Assembly (NCBI RefSeq): GCF_010560025.1
Contig: NZ_SAIY01000002.1
Span: 558,001 to 622,000, forward strand
DNA length: 64,000 bases
Reading direction: 5' to 3'
Origin: Verrucosispora sioxanthis
GTDB lineage: Bacteria > Actinomycetota > Actinomycetes > Mycobacteriales > Micromonosporaceae
The notes below the pieces were generated by a model that saw nothing but the letters and a program-made list of their open reading frames with translations, ran no database searches and had not been told where the DNA came from. Below, in pieces: positions 42,410-51,667 of the stretch. Positions within the stretch are counted from its first letter, which is position 1. Each line of letters begins with the position of its first letter. Both the position numbers and the translations under genes were made by a program.

Positions 42410-44800
42410 GTGACCTCGGCAGCCACCGTATCCGCCGGCAGCGGCCCCGAGCGACCCACCGACGCCGTTACGGCCGGCCCACCGCTCGCGCCGCCCGGGG
42501 AGCTGCTGCGCCGGTTACGCCAGCGGCACCCGCCGATCCGGTCACCCACGTCGAGCGGGTGCCGCCCCGGCCCGGGGTACCGGCATCGTGGCCGTCCTGG
42601 GCTCCGGAGGAGCTGCGGGCGGCGTACGCCCGGCGCGGGGTGACCACGCCGTGGCGGCACCAGGCCGAGGCGGCCGGCCTGGCGTACGACCGCCGACACG
42701 TCGTGGTGGCCACCGGCACCGCGTCCGGCAAGTCCCTGGCGTACCAACTTCCGGCGCTGGCCACGCTGCTCGCCGACCCGCGCGCCACCGTGCTCTACCT
42801 GGCACCGACCAAGGCGCTCGCCGCCGACCAGTTGCGCGCCGTCGCCGCGCTGGAGATCGAGGGCGTACGCCCGGCCTGCTACGACGGCGACACCCCGCGG
42901 GCCGAGCGGGAGTGGATCCGGCGGCACTCCCGGTTCGTGCTGACCAACCCCGACATGCTGCACCACGGCATCCTGCCCGGGCACGCCCAGTGGTCCGGCT
43001 TCCTGCGTCGGCTGGCGTACGTGGTGATCGACGAGTGCCACGTCTACCGAGGCGTGTTCGGCTCGCACGTCGCCCACGTACTGCGCCGGCTGCGCCGGCA
43101 GTGCGCCCGGTACGGACGCGCCGACGGACCGACGTTCGTGCTGGCGTCGGCGACGTCGGGCGATCCGGCCGCGGCGGCCGGCCGGCTGACCGGCCTCCCG
43201 GTGACAGCCGTCACCGAGGACACCTCGCCGCGCGCCGGGTCACCTTCGCCCTCTGGGAGCCGCCGCTGCTCCCGCCGGACCCGTCGGCCGCCGGGTCCGG
43301 CGAGCCCGGGTCCGAGCTGGCCCAGGTTCGCCGCTCGGCGCTGCGGGAGACCGCCGACCTGCTCGCCGACACCGTCGCCGCCGGGGTACGCACGCTGGCC
43401 TTCGTCCGCTCCGCCGGGGCGCCGAGGTGGTGGCGACCAGCGCCCGGCGCAGCCTCGACGAGGCGGTGCCGGGGCTCGGCGACCGGGTGGCCGCGTACCG
43501 GGCCGGCTACCTGCGCGAGGAGCGTCGCGAGTTGGAGCGGGCGCTGCTGCACGGCGAGCTGCTCGGTCTGGCCTCGACGAACGCCCTGGAGCTGGGGGTC
43601 GACCTGATCGGGCTGGACGCGGTCGTGATCTGCGGATATCCGGGCACCCGGGCGTCGCTGTGGCAGCAGGCGGGCCGGGCCGGACGCTCCGGCCAGGAGG
43701 CTCTCGCGGTGCTGGTGGCCCGGGACGACCCGCTGGACACCTACCTGGTGCACCATCCGGAGGCCGTCTTCGGTGCGCCGGTGGAGGCGACCGTGCTCGA
43801 CCCGGCCAACGCGTACGTGCTCGGTCCGCAGCTGGCCTGCGCGGCGGCGGAGGCCCCGTTGACCGCGGCCGACCTGGAGCTTTTCGGCGACGGCGCCAAG
43901 GAGGCCGTGGCGGCGCTGGTCGAGGCGGGCGCGCTGCGCCAACGGCCGACCGGCTGGTACTGGCGGCATCGGGAACGGCCCGAGGTGGATCTGCGCGGCG
44001 ACGGTGGCGCCCCGGTCTGCGTGGTGGAGGCGGCGACCGGCCGGCTGCTCGGTACGGTCGACGGCGGCTCGGCGCACTTCCTGCTGCACCCCGGCGCGGT
44101 CTACCTGCACCAGGGCGCGTCGTACGTGGTCGACTCGCTCGACCTCGACGACGGGTGCGCGCTGGTGCACCCCGAGGAGCCGGAGTGGTCCACCCACGCC
44201 CGCGACGTCACGTCGCTGTCGGTGGTTTCGGTGCGTTCGTACCTGGACGCCGGACCGGTCGGGCTTTTCCTCGGCGAGGTCGACGTCACCAGTCAGGTGG
44301 TCTCCTACCAGCGGCGGCGGATCGCCACCGGCGAGGTGATCGACACCCGCCCGTTGGACCTGCCGGCGCGTGAGCTGCGTACCGTAGCGGTCTGGTTCAC
44401 CCTCTCCCCCGAGTCGCTGATCGACGCGGGGGTGGCGCCGGCCGACGTGCCGGGGGCTCTGCACGCGGCCGAACATGCCGCCATCGGACTGCTGCCGCTG
44501 GTCGCCACCTGTGACCGGTGGGACATCGGCGGGCTCTCCACGGCGGTGCATCCGGACACCGAGGCCCCGACCGTCTTCGTCTACGACGGCCATCCGGGGG
44601 GTGCGGGCTTCGCGGAGCGGGCGTACGGCATGGCCGCGTCGTGGCTAGGGGCCACCCGCGACGCGATCGCCGAGTGTGGCTGCGAGACCGGTTGCCCGTC
44701 CTGCGTGCAGTCACCCAAGTGCGGCAACGGCAACAATCCGCTGTCCAAGCCGGACGCGATCCGGGTGCTCGACGTGGTGCTCGCCAACCTGCCGCAGTGA
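42410..44800 (+). CDS. DEAD/DEAH-box helicase with DUF1998 C-terminal domain, three frameshifts in this sequence
   Basis: Homologue of the Rv3649 type: P-loop VATGTASGKSLAYQLP, APTKALAADQ, DECH box VIDECHVY, SAT motif LASATSGDP, HELICc part LASTNALELGVDLIGLDAVV and QQAGRAGRSGQ, then DUF1998 with the cysteine cluster CGCETGCPSCVQSPKCG. Three frame changes (about 42533, 43230 and 43412) each fit one missing base. The third interrupts what would read FVRSRRGAEVVA, a family motif. The protein would be about 795 residues. GTG 42410 has no good ribosome site, so the start is uncertain. Confidence 0.85.
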
Positions 44801-44905
44801 CCGGCCGGGTATGAAAACCGGGGCCACCGGGCAATGATGGTGGGAGCGCTTCCATAGAGCGTTGTGCTTGCCGTTCACCGTCAGTGCCAGCATGGAGGAG
44901 AGGCC

Positions 44906-45112
44906 GTGGCCGACACCATCGCCGAGACCGTCGACCTGCTCTACACCATCGATCAGGAGAAGCTCGACGTCAACCAGCAGATCGCGCTGGGGACCGCGCT
45001 CGCCACCCTGGCCCAGGCCGAACGGCTGGATCAGATCAACGAACGTCTGCGCACCATCCATCTGCTGTTGACCACCATGACGCACCGGTCGGGCGTAGAC
45101 GGCGTCCGCTGA
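44906..45112 (+). CDS. Small conserved helical protein
   Basis: 68 residues, VADTIAETVDLLYTIDQEKLDVNQQIALGTALATLAQAERLDQINERL..., predicted as two to three amphipathic helices. No known domain. GTG 44906 has GGAGGAGAGG immediately upstream. It lies between the helicase and the LURP-one-like gene; its role is unknown. Confidence 0.65.
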   Translation: MADTIAETVDLLYTIDQEKLDVNQQIALGTALATLAQAERLDQINERLRTIHLLLTTMTHRSGVDGVR

Positions 45113-45182
45113 CCGGCGGACCCTGCACGCAGCCGTTGTCCGACTGTGCGACACTCCGGCGCACCACAATCGAGGAGTTCTC

Positions 45183-45761
45183 ATGCAGCTCGACAGCTTG
45201 CAGGCACAGCAGCAGTTCCACATCCGTCAGCGGGTGCGGTTCATGGTCAACCAGTACGAGGTGCACAGCGTCGCGCCGGACGGTTCCGAGGGTGGGCTGC
45301 TGGCGTTCGCCCAGCAGAAGCGGCTCGCCTTCAAGGAGCAGGTGACGATCTACACCGACGAGTCCAAGCAGCAGCCACTGCTCGGCTTCAAGGCACGCCA
45401 GCGCCTGGACCTCGGTGCCACGTACGACGTCACCGACCACGCCGGCAACCCGATCGGCCTGTTCCGGAAGGACTTCGCGCAGTCCCTGCTCCGCTCGACC
45501 TGGCACGTCGAGCAGGCCGGTCTGCCCAACGTCACCGGCCAGGAGCGCAGCATGCCGGTGGCACTGCTGCGCCGTTTCGTCGACTCGCTGTCCTGGCTGC
45601 CGTACCACTTCGACTTCGTCGCGGACGGGCAGCCCGTCTTCTCCGTGGTCAAGAAGTGGGGTCTGCGCGACCGGTACGTCGTCGAGATCCAGAACCCGCA
45701 GATCGACCGTCGCCTGGTGATCGCCATGGCCGTCGCCCTCGACGCCCTGCAGGGCCGCTGA
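45183..45761 (+). CDS. LURP-one-related/phospholipid scramblase-like protein
   Basis: 192 residues. It opens with QFHIRQRVRFMVNQYEV and has alternating beta strands (GLLAFAQQKRLAFKEQVTIYTDE, PLLGFKARQRLDLGATYDVTDHAGNPIGLFRKDF) ending in a hydrophobic RLVIAMAVALDAL helix. This is the Tubby-like barrel of LOR proteins. No enzymatic role is established for bacterial members; membrane lipid contact is possible. GAGGAG lies about 6 bases upstream of ATG 45183. Confidence 0.87.
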   Translation: MQLDSLQAQQQFHIRQRVRFMVNQYEVHSVAPDGSEGGLLAFAQQKRLAFKEQVTIYTDESKQQPLLGFKARQRLDLGATYDVTDHAGNPIGLFRKDFAQSLLRSTWHVEQAGLPNVTGQERSMPVALLRRFVDSLSWLPYHFDFVADGQPVFSVVKKWGLRDRYVVEIQNPQIDRRLVIAMAVALDALQGR

Positions 45762-45795
45762 CGCCGGTCCTGACCCAGCGATCCACCTGGCCCCT

Positions 45796-45833
45796 GGCCG
45801 GCCCGCTCGACCACCACGCCGAGCGGGCCGGCC
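45796..45833. terminator. Bidirectional hairpin ending the tad operon and the LOR gene
   Basis: A perfect 14-bp stem (45796-45809 with 45820-45833) and 10-base loop in the 110-base gap between convergent transcripts. Confidence 0.78.
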
Positions 45834-45871
45834 CGCCATTACCGCCCCAACCGCCCGCTGCCGCTACCCGG

Positions 45872-46303
45872 TCAGCCGCGCAGCGGGCCGGCCGGGCTGG
45901 TGGCCCTGGCCGTCCGGGTCATTCCCGGCAACGGGCTCACCATCACCTCGGTGGTGACCAGCACGTCCAGCCCGTCGATCCGGCACCACACCAGCCGGGC
46001 AGCGTTCGCGGCGACCAGCTCCGCCGCCCGGGCGCACGCCACCGGCGCGTCCTGAAGAACCCGTGCCGCACCCGCGAGGGCACCGAGATCGGCGGCCACC
46101 AGAGCCTGCTGACGCGCCACCCGGGCCGCTCCCACACCCGCACCGAACAGGCCCGCCACCACGAACAACAGCCCCACCCCGAGCAGGCAGATCGTGGCCC
46201 CACCCCGCTCACCACCAGCCGCCCGCAATCCGGGACGCAGTCGACGGGAACGCAGGTCGCGCCCCTGGGTGGTGGTGGCCGGGTGAGCTGCGACGGCGCT
46301 CAC
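45872..46303 (-). CDS. Rv3654c-family TadE-like protein
   Basis: 143 residues. One membrane helix after a basic stretch: GGERGGATICLLGVGLLFVVAGLFGAGVGAARVARQQALVAADLGALAGA, which combines the prepilin-like E-R-G-G...T pattern with the TadE/Rv3654c family signature. It is probably a minor pilus component or assembly factor. GTG 46303 overlaps the upstream TadE stop (GTGA). Last gene of the tad operon. Confidence 0.85.
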   Translation of the reverse strand: MSAVAAHPATTTQGRDLRSRRLRPGLRAAGGERGGATICLLGVGLLFVVAGLFGAGVGAARVARQQALVAADLGALAGAARVLQDAPVACARAAELVAANAARLVWCRIDGLDVLVTTEVMVSPLPGMTRTARATSPAGPLRG

Positions 46304-46667
46304 GGGTGCGGCTCCGGCGCACCCGGTTCGACCGCCGCGACGGCCGTGGCCACGACGCTGATCGCGGGCAGGTCGGTGCCGAGGGCGCGGACGGAAGCGC
46401 GGACCGTCACCCGGACGAGTTCGCCGTCCGAGACGACGACCACCTCGGCACCGGTCGGGGCCTGCCGGCGGCCGGCGGTGGCGCCCGGCTCTCCCGGGCG
46501 GCGGCGAGCGCCGCCTCCCGGGCCGCGTCCAGGCACGCCGCCTTGGTGCTCACCGCGTTGATCGTGGTCAGCCCGGTGAGCAGGAGCAGCACCAGCGCCG
46601 GCAGGCCGGCCGCCATCTCGGCCGTGAACGATCCCCGGTCGTGGCCGGCCGGCCGGCGCCGGGTCAC
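46300..46667 (-). CDS. tadE: TadE-like minor pilin, single-base frameshift in this sequence
   Basis: The N-terminal half (HDRGSFTAEMAAGLPALVLLLLTGLTTINAVSTKAACLDAAREAAL) has the TadE prepilin pattern with E5-like glutamate in FTAE. The C-terminal half (EPGATAGRRQAPTGAEVVVVSDGELVRVTV...) is in the adjacent frame. One missing G at about 46495 (CGGGGAG read as CGGGAG) joins them, about 122 residues. GTG 46667 overlaps the Flp gene stop (GTGA). Confidence 0.8.
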
Positions 46668-46831
46668 TTCAGTGCCCGGTCGATGACGGCCGTCAGCGCG
46701 GACTGCACACCGTCGGAGGTCAGCACCTTGAGCAGGACGCCGCCGAAGGCCACCGCGGCGAGCGTTCCGACCGCGTACTCCGCGGTGTTCATTCCGGCGT
46801 CCCCGCGAAGGCGGGCGAGGATTCTGCGCAC
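46664..46831 (-). CDS. flp: Flp/DUF4244 major pilin
   Basis: 55 residues: basic leader RRILARLRGDAGMNTAEYAVG followed by hydrophobic TLAAVAFGGVLLKVL. The G-M-N-T-A-E-Y pattern is the Flp prepilin cleavage and glutamate/tyrosine motif. GTG 46831 is preferred because AGAAAGGA lies 7 bases upstream; an in-frame ATG at 46849 lies directly before that site. Structural subunit of the Tad pilus. Confidence 0.87.
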   Translation of the reverse strand: MRRILARLRGDAGMNTAEYAVGTLAAVAFGGVLLKVLTSDGVQSALTAVIDRALK

Positions 46832-46855
46832 GTGTTCGTCCTTTCTCATTGGGTT

Positions 46856-47713
46856 TCACAGCACGTCGCCGAGGACGGCGACGATCACCGGCACCAGACC
46901 GGCGAGAATGAAGGCGGGCAGAAAGCACAGGCCCAGCGGCAGCACGATCAGCACGCCGGCACGGCGCGCAGCCGACTCGAGCGCGACGGCGCGATCAGCT
47001 CTCAGGTCGTCGGCGAGCCGGGTGAGCGCTCCGGCCAGGGCGGCGCCACTGCTCGCCGAGCGGGTCGCGGCGGTGGCCACGCGGTGTGCTCCCGGCACCT
47101 CCGCCAGATGTGCCCACGCCTCGTGCGGCCCACCGCCGAGTTGCAGCGTCCGGCCGACCCGGGCAAGTTGTCGGCCCAGCGGCCCGCCGAGCGCGTCGGC
47201 CACGGCGAGCAGCGAACGTTCCACGGGTGCCCCTGCCCGCAGCGCCGCCGCCAGCAGGTCGGCGGCGAGCGGTAGGTCGGCGGTGGCACGCAACCGGCTA
47301 CGACGTACGGTCGGTGGCTCGATCCGCCGGAGCAGCCGGTCGAGCAGCACCGCCGTGGGCAGTGCCGCCACCGGTCCGGCCCAGCCCTCGATCAGCACCG
47401 CCGCCGCCAGGCCGGACAGCCCGGCGGCCAGCCGGACGAGGTCCAGGCCCCACCGATTCGTGTGCCGCGACGGGGTCGTCGAAGCCGGTGCCGAGGCTTC
47501 GTCAGGTGGCCCGTCCCGCTGGGCGGCCGCTCTCCCCCCGCAGGACCTCGTCCGCCCGCGCAACGACCGCCAGAACCGCTGACCCACCCGGCCGGGCGTC
47601 GGCTGTCCGGACAGCCGACGCAGCCGGCGTCGGGGCCGGTACCGGCCGACCGCGAGCCCAGCGACAAGTACGACGCCGGCCAACCCGCCGGCGACCAGCT
47701 GCGTCCCGGACAT
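46856..47713 (-). CDS. tadC: Type II secretion F-family protein TadC
   Basis: 285 residues. Hydrophobic N-terminus, a charged Arg-rich linker, then the T2SSF domain DLPLAADLLAAALRAGAPVERSLLAVADALGGPLGRQLARVGRTL... and a terminal helix pair (RAGVLIVLPLGLCFLPAFILAGLVPVIVAVLG). It forms the inner-membrane platform with TadB. ATG 47713 overlaps the TadB stop (TGATG). Confidence 0.9.
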   Translation of the reverse strand: MSGTQLVAGGLAGVVLVAGLAVGRYRPRRRLRRLSGQPTPGRVGQRFWRSLRGRTRSCGGRAAAQRDGPPDEASAPASTTPSRHTNRWGLDLVRLAAGLSGLAAAVLIEGWAGPVAALPTAVLLDRLLRRIEPPTVRRSRLRATADLPLAADLLAAALRAGAPVERSLLAVADALGGPLGRQLARVGRTLQLGGGPHEAWAHLAEVPGAHRVATAATRSASSGAALAGALTRLADDLRADRAVALESAARRAGVLIVLPLGLCFLPAFILAGLVPVIVAVLGDVL

Positions 47714-49109
47714 CAGCTGCTCCCGGCGGAGGTGACCGAAAGTCGCTCCGCCCAGAGCAGGCCGATCACCTGAAGGCCCACGGCGGCGACCGCGCAAGCA
47801 CCACCGACCGGAGTGTGCAGCAGCACCTGGAGGGGATCCACCCCGATGCCATAGCCGAGGCCGATCCCACCCAGCGGCAGGGCGGCCAGCAACCAGGCGG
47901 TCGCGCGGGCACCTGACGCCTGGGCCGTGGCCGCCGCCAGCCCTCGGTCCGTCGACCGGGCGTCGGCCTCGATCCGCTCCACCAGATCGGCCAGCGGCGC
48001 CCCGTCCGCTCGGCCAGCCGTACCGCGGCCCCGGCCAGTCGCCCGAGCCGATCCTCGGCGAGACCGGGCATGGCCGGGCCCGGTAGACGATGCGCGGACC
48101 CGACGGGCTGACCGTCGTCGGTGACGGTCTCACCCGCCGGCGCGACCGGTTGGGCCGCAGCCGGCGTGACGCCGGACAACGAGTTCGTCAGCACCTGCGC
48201 GGCCACCGGCACCGGCAGACCCACCCGCAGGTCCCCGGCCAGGGCGCACAGCTGATCCAGCCGCTCCCGGCGGTCCCGGACGGCCCGGCCCAGGGTTGCC
48301 CGGCGGCGCATCGCCCGCACACCCAGTACGCCGTAGCCGGCCAGGGCCACCGCCGCCACCGGACCGGCCACCAACTGACCGATCCCCGCGCCGAGCAGGC
48401 AGGTCAGCACCAGAACACGCCGCGGTGTCGCCACTGGCGCCGCCGGTCGCTGCGCCCTCGGTGCCCGCTGACCGGTCTGCGCGCGATGCTCGATCGGTAC
48501 CCGCAGGTCGGCCGGTACCCGGTGACCGGTCCGGTCGCCATGGCCGGTCTGGTCGCCATGGCCGGTCTGGTCGCCGCGGTCGGTCTGGTCGTGGTGGCCG
48601 GTCTGGTCGCGGTGGTCGATGTCGCTCCTGGCAGTCTGGTCCTCGTCCAACAACCGCGTGCCGGCTCCCCGTGCCGTCGACGCGACGACGGATGCTCCGC
48701 CCGGTACGACAGCACCGGCTACGCCACCGGGCCGCCTCGGCCGCCGGCTTCCACGCGGCCCCGGCGGACGGGACGCGGTCGGTGCTGTCGGCGGCCGTGA
48801 CCTGGGCCAGCCGATCGGGGACGCAGCTGGGCTGGACGGGTGAGCCGCACGCCACGAAGGCGCTGCCCCCGTTGTCGCCGGCCACCCGACACCGGTCGCT
48901 TCCGGGCTGCGCCCACCCCGGCCTCGCAGGCTCTCGCCGTCCCGGCGACCACCCGCCTCACGCAGGGCGACGATCCACGCGACCAGCGGATCGTCGGCCG
49001 CTGTCCCGCCGTCCTCGGACCCTGACAGGGCACGTCGCCCGCGCATCCGGTAGGTCAGGGCGACCATGACCGGCAACACCGACATCGCCCACCACCACGC
49101 GCCATTCAT
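47713..49109 (-). CDS. tadB: Type II secretion F-family protein TadB with long repeat-bearing linker, frame breaks in this sequence
   Basis: Starts MNGAWWWAMSVLPVMVALTYRMRG at an ATG overlapping the TadA stop (ATGA), continues through a long disordered linker, then VLVLTCLLGAGIGQLVAGPVAAVALAGYGV and the T2SSF domain, ending AWLLAALPLGGIGLGYGIGV...GLLWAERL. Codon bias moves to the next frame at about 48888 and back at about 48705, and a missing G near 48000 (ACG-GGG-GCG) interrupts the T2SSF domain. The total would be about 465 residues, longer than usual because of the linker, which holds a hexapeptide repeat. The reading of the linker is uncertain. Confidence 0.7.
48533..48622 (-). repeat. 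18-bp minisatellite in tadB encoding DQTGHG repeats
   Basis: Five tandem 18-bp units (GGTCGCCATGGCCGGTCT on the plus strand; the first two identical, then diverging). On the minus strand they encode a hexapeptide close to D-Q-T-G-H-G, giving a His/Asp-rich linker. In-frame copy-number change is possible. Confidence 0.8.
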
Positions 49110-50305
49110 GACGACACCGCCGGCGCGGGCCAGGGCTCGCACAGAATCGGCGGCACCGGCACGTCGCGGTTGCGGATCAGCGTGCCGAGCGCCCGGGCCG
49201 CCAGCCCGAGCCCCCGACCACGAATCCACGCGGGAACGGCAGCGACCAGCCGCTCGGGTCCTTCCGGCAACAACAGGCAGATGGATTCCAGCACGCGGCC
49301 CTGCGGGGTACGGCGGATCTGGAACACCACCTGGAGCGCCGCTGCCACCTGGGCGTGCAGCGCCGGACGGGGCAACCCACCGAGCAGCCCGAGCGCCTCC
49401 AACCGGGCCGGTACGTCCGACGGAGTGTTGGCGTGCAGCGTCCCCGCCCCACCCTCGTGCCCGGTGTTCAGAGCGGCCAGCAGGTCGACCACCTCCGCAC
49501 CCCGGCACTCGCCGACCACCAGCCGGTCCGGTCGCATCCGCAGCGCCTGCCGGACCAGCTCGCTCAGGCCGACGGCACCCGAACCCTCCACGTTGGCCGT
49601 TCGTGTCTGCAGACCCACCACGTGCGGGTGCACCGGTCGCAACTCGGCGGCGTCCTCGACCAGCACGATCCGCTCGGTCGTCGGCACCAGGCCGAGCAAC
49701 GTGTTCAACAGGGTCGTCTTGCCGGAGCCGGTGCCGCCGATCACCAGATAGGCGAGCCGGGCCGCCACCACGGCGGCGAGCACCGGCGCCACCGGCCGGG
49801 CCACCGCGCCCTGGGTCACAAGTTCGTCGAGGGTGAAGGGCCGTTGCCGGAAGGTACGCAACGACAGGTAGGGCCCGTCGGTCGCCACCGGCGGTAGCAC
49901 CGCGTGCAGCCGCGTACCGTCGGCCAGCCGGGCGTCGACGCATGGCGAACCGTCGTCCAGCCGACGACCGGCTCCGGCCGCGAGCCGCTGCGCGAGTCGA
50001 CGAACGTCGTCGGGCGTGCCCACCGGCACCGGCACCTGGTGCAGCCCCTGCCCCCGGTCGACCCACACCCGCGCCCCGTTGACCAGTACGTCCGTCACCT
50101 CGGGGTCGGTCAGCAGCACGGCGAGCGGGCCCGCACCCACCAGGTCGTCACGGACCCGGTCGGCGATCCGCAGCAGGGCGTTGTCACCGAGCACGGCGGC
50201 ATCAGGCTCGGCGCGTACCGCGGAGACGATCGCGGCCGGGGTCACCGGCGTGGTGGTCGCGGCGATCCGCTGCCGTACCCGGGCCGCGAGGTTCTCCCCG
50301 GTCAT
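49106..50305 (-). CDS. tadA: Tad pilus assembly ATPase TadA/CpaF
   Basis: 399 residues of the type II/IV secretion ATPase family: GPLAVLLTDPEVTDVLVNG, Walker A VIGGTGSGKTTLLNTLLG, the Asp box VLVEDAAELRP, Walker B PDRLVVGECRGAEVVDLLAALNTGHEGGAGTLHAN. It powers pilus assembly at the membrane. It overlaps Ssd upstream and TadB downstream by 4 bases each, so the whole locus is one coupled operon. Confidence 0.95.
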   Translation of the reverse strand: MTGENLAARVRQRIAATTTPVTPAAIVSAVRAEPDAAVLGDNALLRIADRVRDDLVGAGPLAVLLTDPEVTDVLVNGARVWVDRGQGLHQVPVPVGTPDDVRRLAQRLAAGAGRRLDDGSPCVDARLADGTRLHAVLPPVATDGPYLSLRTFRQRPFTLDELVTQGAVARPVAPVLAAVVAARLAYLVIGGTGSGKTTLLNTLLGLVPTTERIVLVEDAAELRPVHPHVVGLQTRTANVEGSGAVGLSELVRQALRMRPDRLVVGECRGAEVVDLLAALNTGHEGGAGTLHANTPSDVPARLEALGLLGGLPRPALHAQVAAALQVVFQIRRTPQGRVLESICLLLPEGPERLVAAVPAWIRGRGLGLAARALGTLIRNRDVPVPPILCEPWPAPAVSS

Positions 50306-51404
50306 GCCGCACCCGCCACAGACTGCCCGGTGAGTTCGGCGACGATCCGCTGGCAGAGCTCGGCCAGCGGGCCGCGCCCACCGGCCGCCGGGGCTTCACC
50401 CCGCTCCAGCCCACGGCACAGCCCTGGCTCGGGCCGTAGCGAGCCGGCCAGCGGCAGGCCGAGTGCTCTGGCCACCTCGGTTGCGCGCAGCCGGCCGGGA
50501 GCGGGACCCGGACGATGACCGACAGGTCACGACAGTGCGGGGCGACCGCCGTGACCACCCGGGCCGCGGCAGCGGTCGCCCGCAGTTCGGCGGGTACCAC
50601 CACGAACGCGCGGTCGGCGGCCTGCAGAGCGGTCACCGCGGCGTCGTCGAGTTGGCGGGGCAGGTCGACCACCACGACGTCCCGGCTCCGCCGGGCGGCG
50701 TCCAGGGTGGCGGCCACCGCCTCGGCCGGCACCGCGATCAGGTCGCCACGGTCCCAGGAGAGCACCACCAGATCGCCCCGGCTGGGCAACGCGCGTACCA
50801 GGGCCGGTGCGTCGACCCGTCCGTCGGCACCGGTCAGCGCCGGCCAGCGCAGCCCTTCCATCTGCTCCCAGCCGAGCACGAGATCCAGGCCGCCGCCGAG
50901 CGGATCGGCGTCGAGCAGGAGAGTACGCAGCCGTGCCCGGGCGGCGGTGACGGCGAGACCACCGGCGAGGATGCTGGCACCGGCTCCGCCGCGACCACCG
51001 ACCAGCGCGACCATTCGGGCGTGCGCCGAGGCCCCACCCTCGGCACCGCAGTCGGCGAACCGGTCCACCAACCACGGCTCGGCCGCCGGCAACACGGCGA
51101 CGTGTTCGGCACCGAGCAGCTCGGCCACCTGCCAGCCGGACTCGACGTCGCCGGACCGACCCACCAGGACGAGTCGACTTCGTCGGGGTAGCCGCGCCCG
51201 CAGGCAGGGCTGCGCCTGGTCACTGCCGACAAGGACCAACGGGGCTGGCCGCCAGCGGGTGCGGGCGGCCGCCGCATCGGCGGCGACCTCCACCTCGACT
51301 CCGCCCGCGGCAGCGAGCCGAAGCAGGTCGTCGAGCAGGTCACCGTCCGAGGTGACGACCAGCGGCAGGCGCCGGTCCGGTGGGACGGAGGTACGGGATG
51401 GCAT
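50302..51404 (-). CDS. ssd: CpaE-like septum-site protein Ssd, single-base frameshift in this sequence
   Basis: MinD/ParA-type protein as in Rv3660c. An atypical receiver-like N-terminal domain (residues 1-120) is followed by the deviant Walker A LVGGRGGAGASILAGGLAVTAA (no canonical lysine), then LLLDADPLGGGLDLVLGWE and VVVVDLPRQLDDA. Near 50508 the frame breaks; one missing base continues as RLRATEVARALGLPLAGSL... to a TGA overlapping the tadA ATG, about 367 residues. It localises the Tad machine or influences division. Confidence 0.87.
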
Positions 51405-51489
51405 CGCGGCCTCCAGGCGGTCAGCGCGGGTTCACTGGCTCGAACCCTGCCGCCGCTGCCGCCCCGCACGCCGCCCCAGACGGCGGGCC

Positions 51490-51517
51490 TGTGGACAACG
51501 AAGCGTTCTGTGGACAA
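51490..51517 (-). promoter_or_regulatory. Two DnaA-box-like sites
   Basis: TTGTCCACA on the minus strand at 51490-51498 and 51509-51517, both identical to the actinobacterial DnaA-box consensus and 19 bp apart start to start. They lie in the 263-base intergenic region between ssd and the divergent VHL-domain gene, which otherwise holds only a TTATAT/TATAAC sequence near 51540. Confidence 0.5.
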
Positions 51518-51667
51518 CGCCCACAACGGTCGTTGATCTGTTATATGGACGGGCCGCACATCGCACCTGTCTCGACCCCCACCACCCATGGCGGGACGTG
51601 ACGTGCACCACGCATAATCGACGTCCTGTGCCGTCGGCCGGACGGCATTCCTCGCCGGATCGAGGTC

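Noticed and set aside
48533..48622. CRISPR-like tandem repeat
   Set aside because: Units are directly adjacent 18-mers without spacers and lie in frame in tadB; it is a coding minisatellite.
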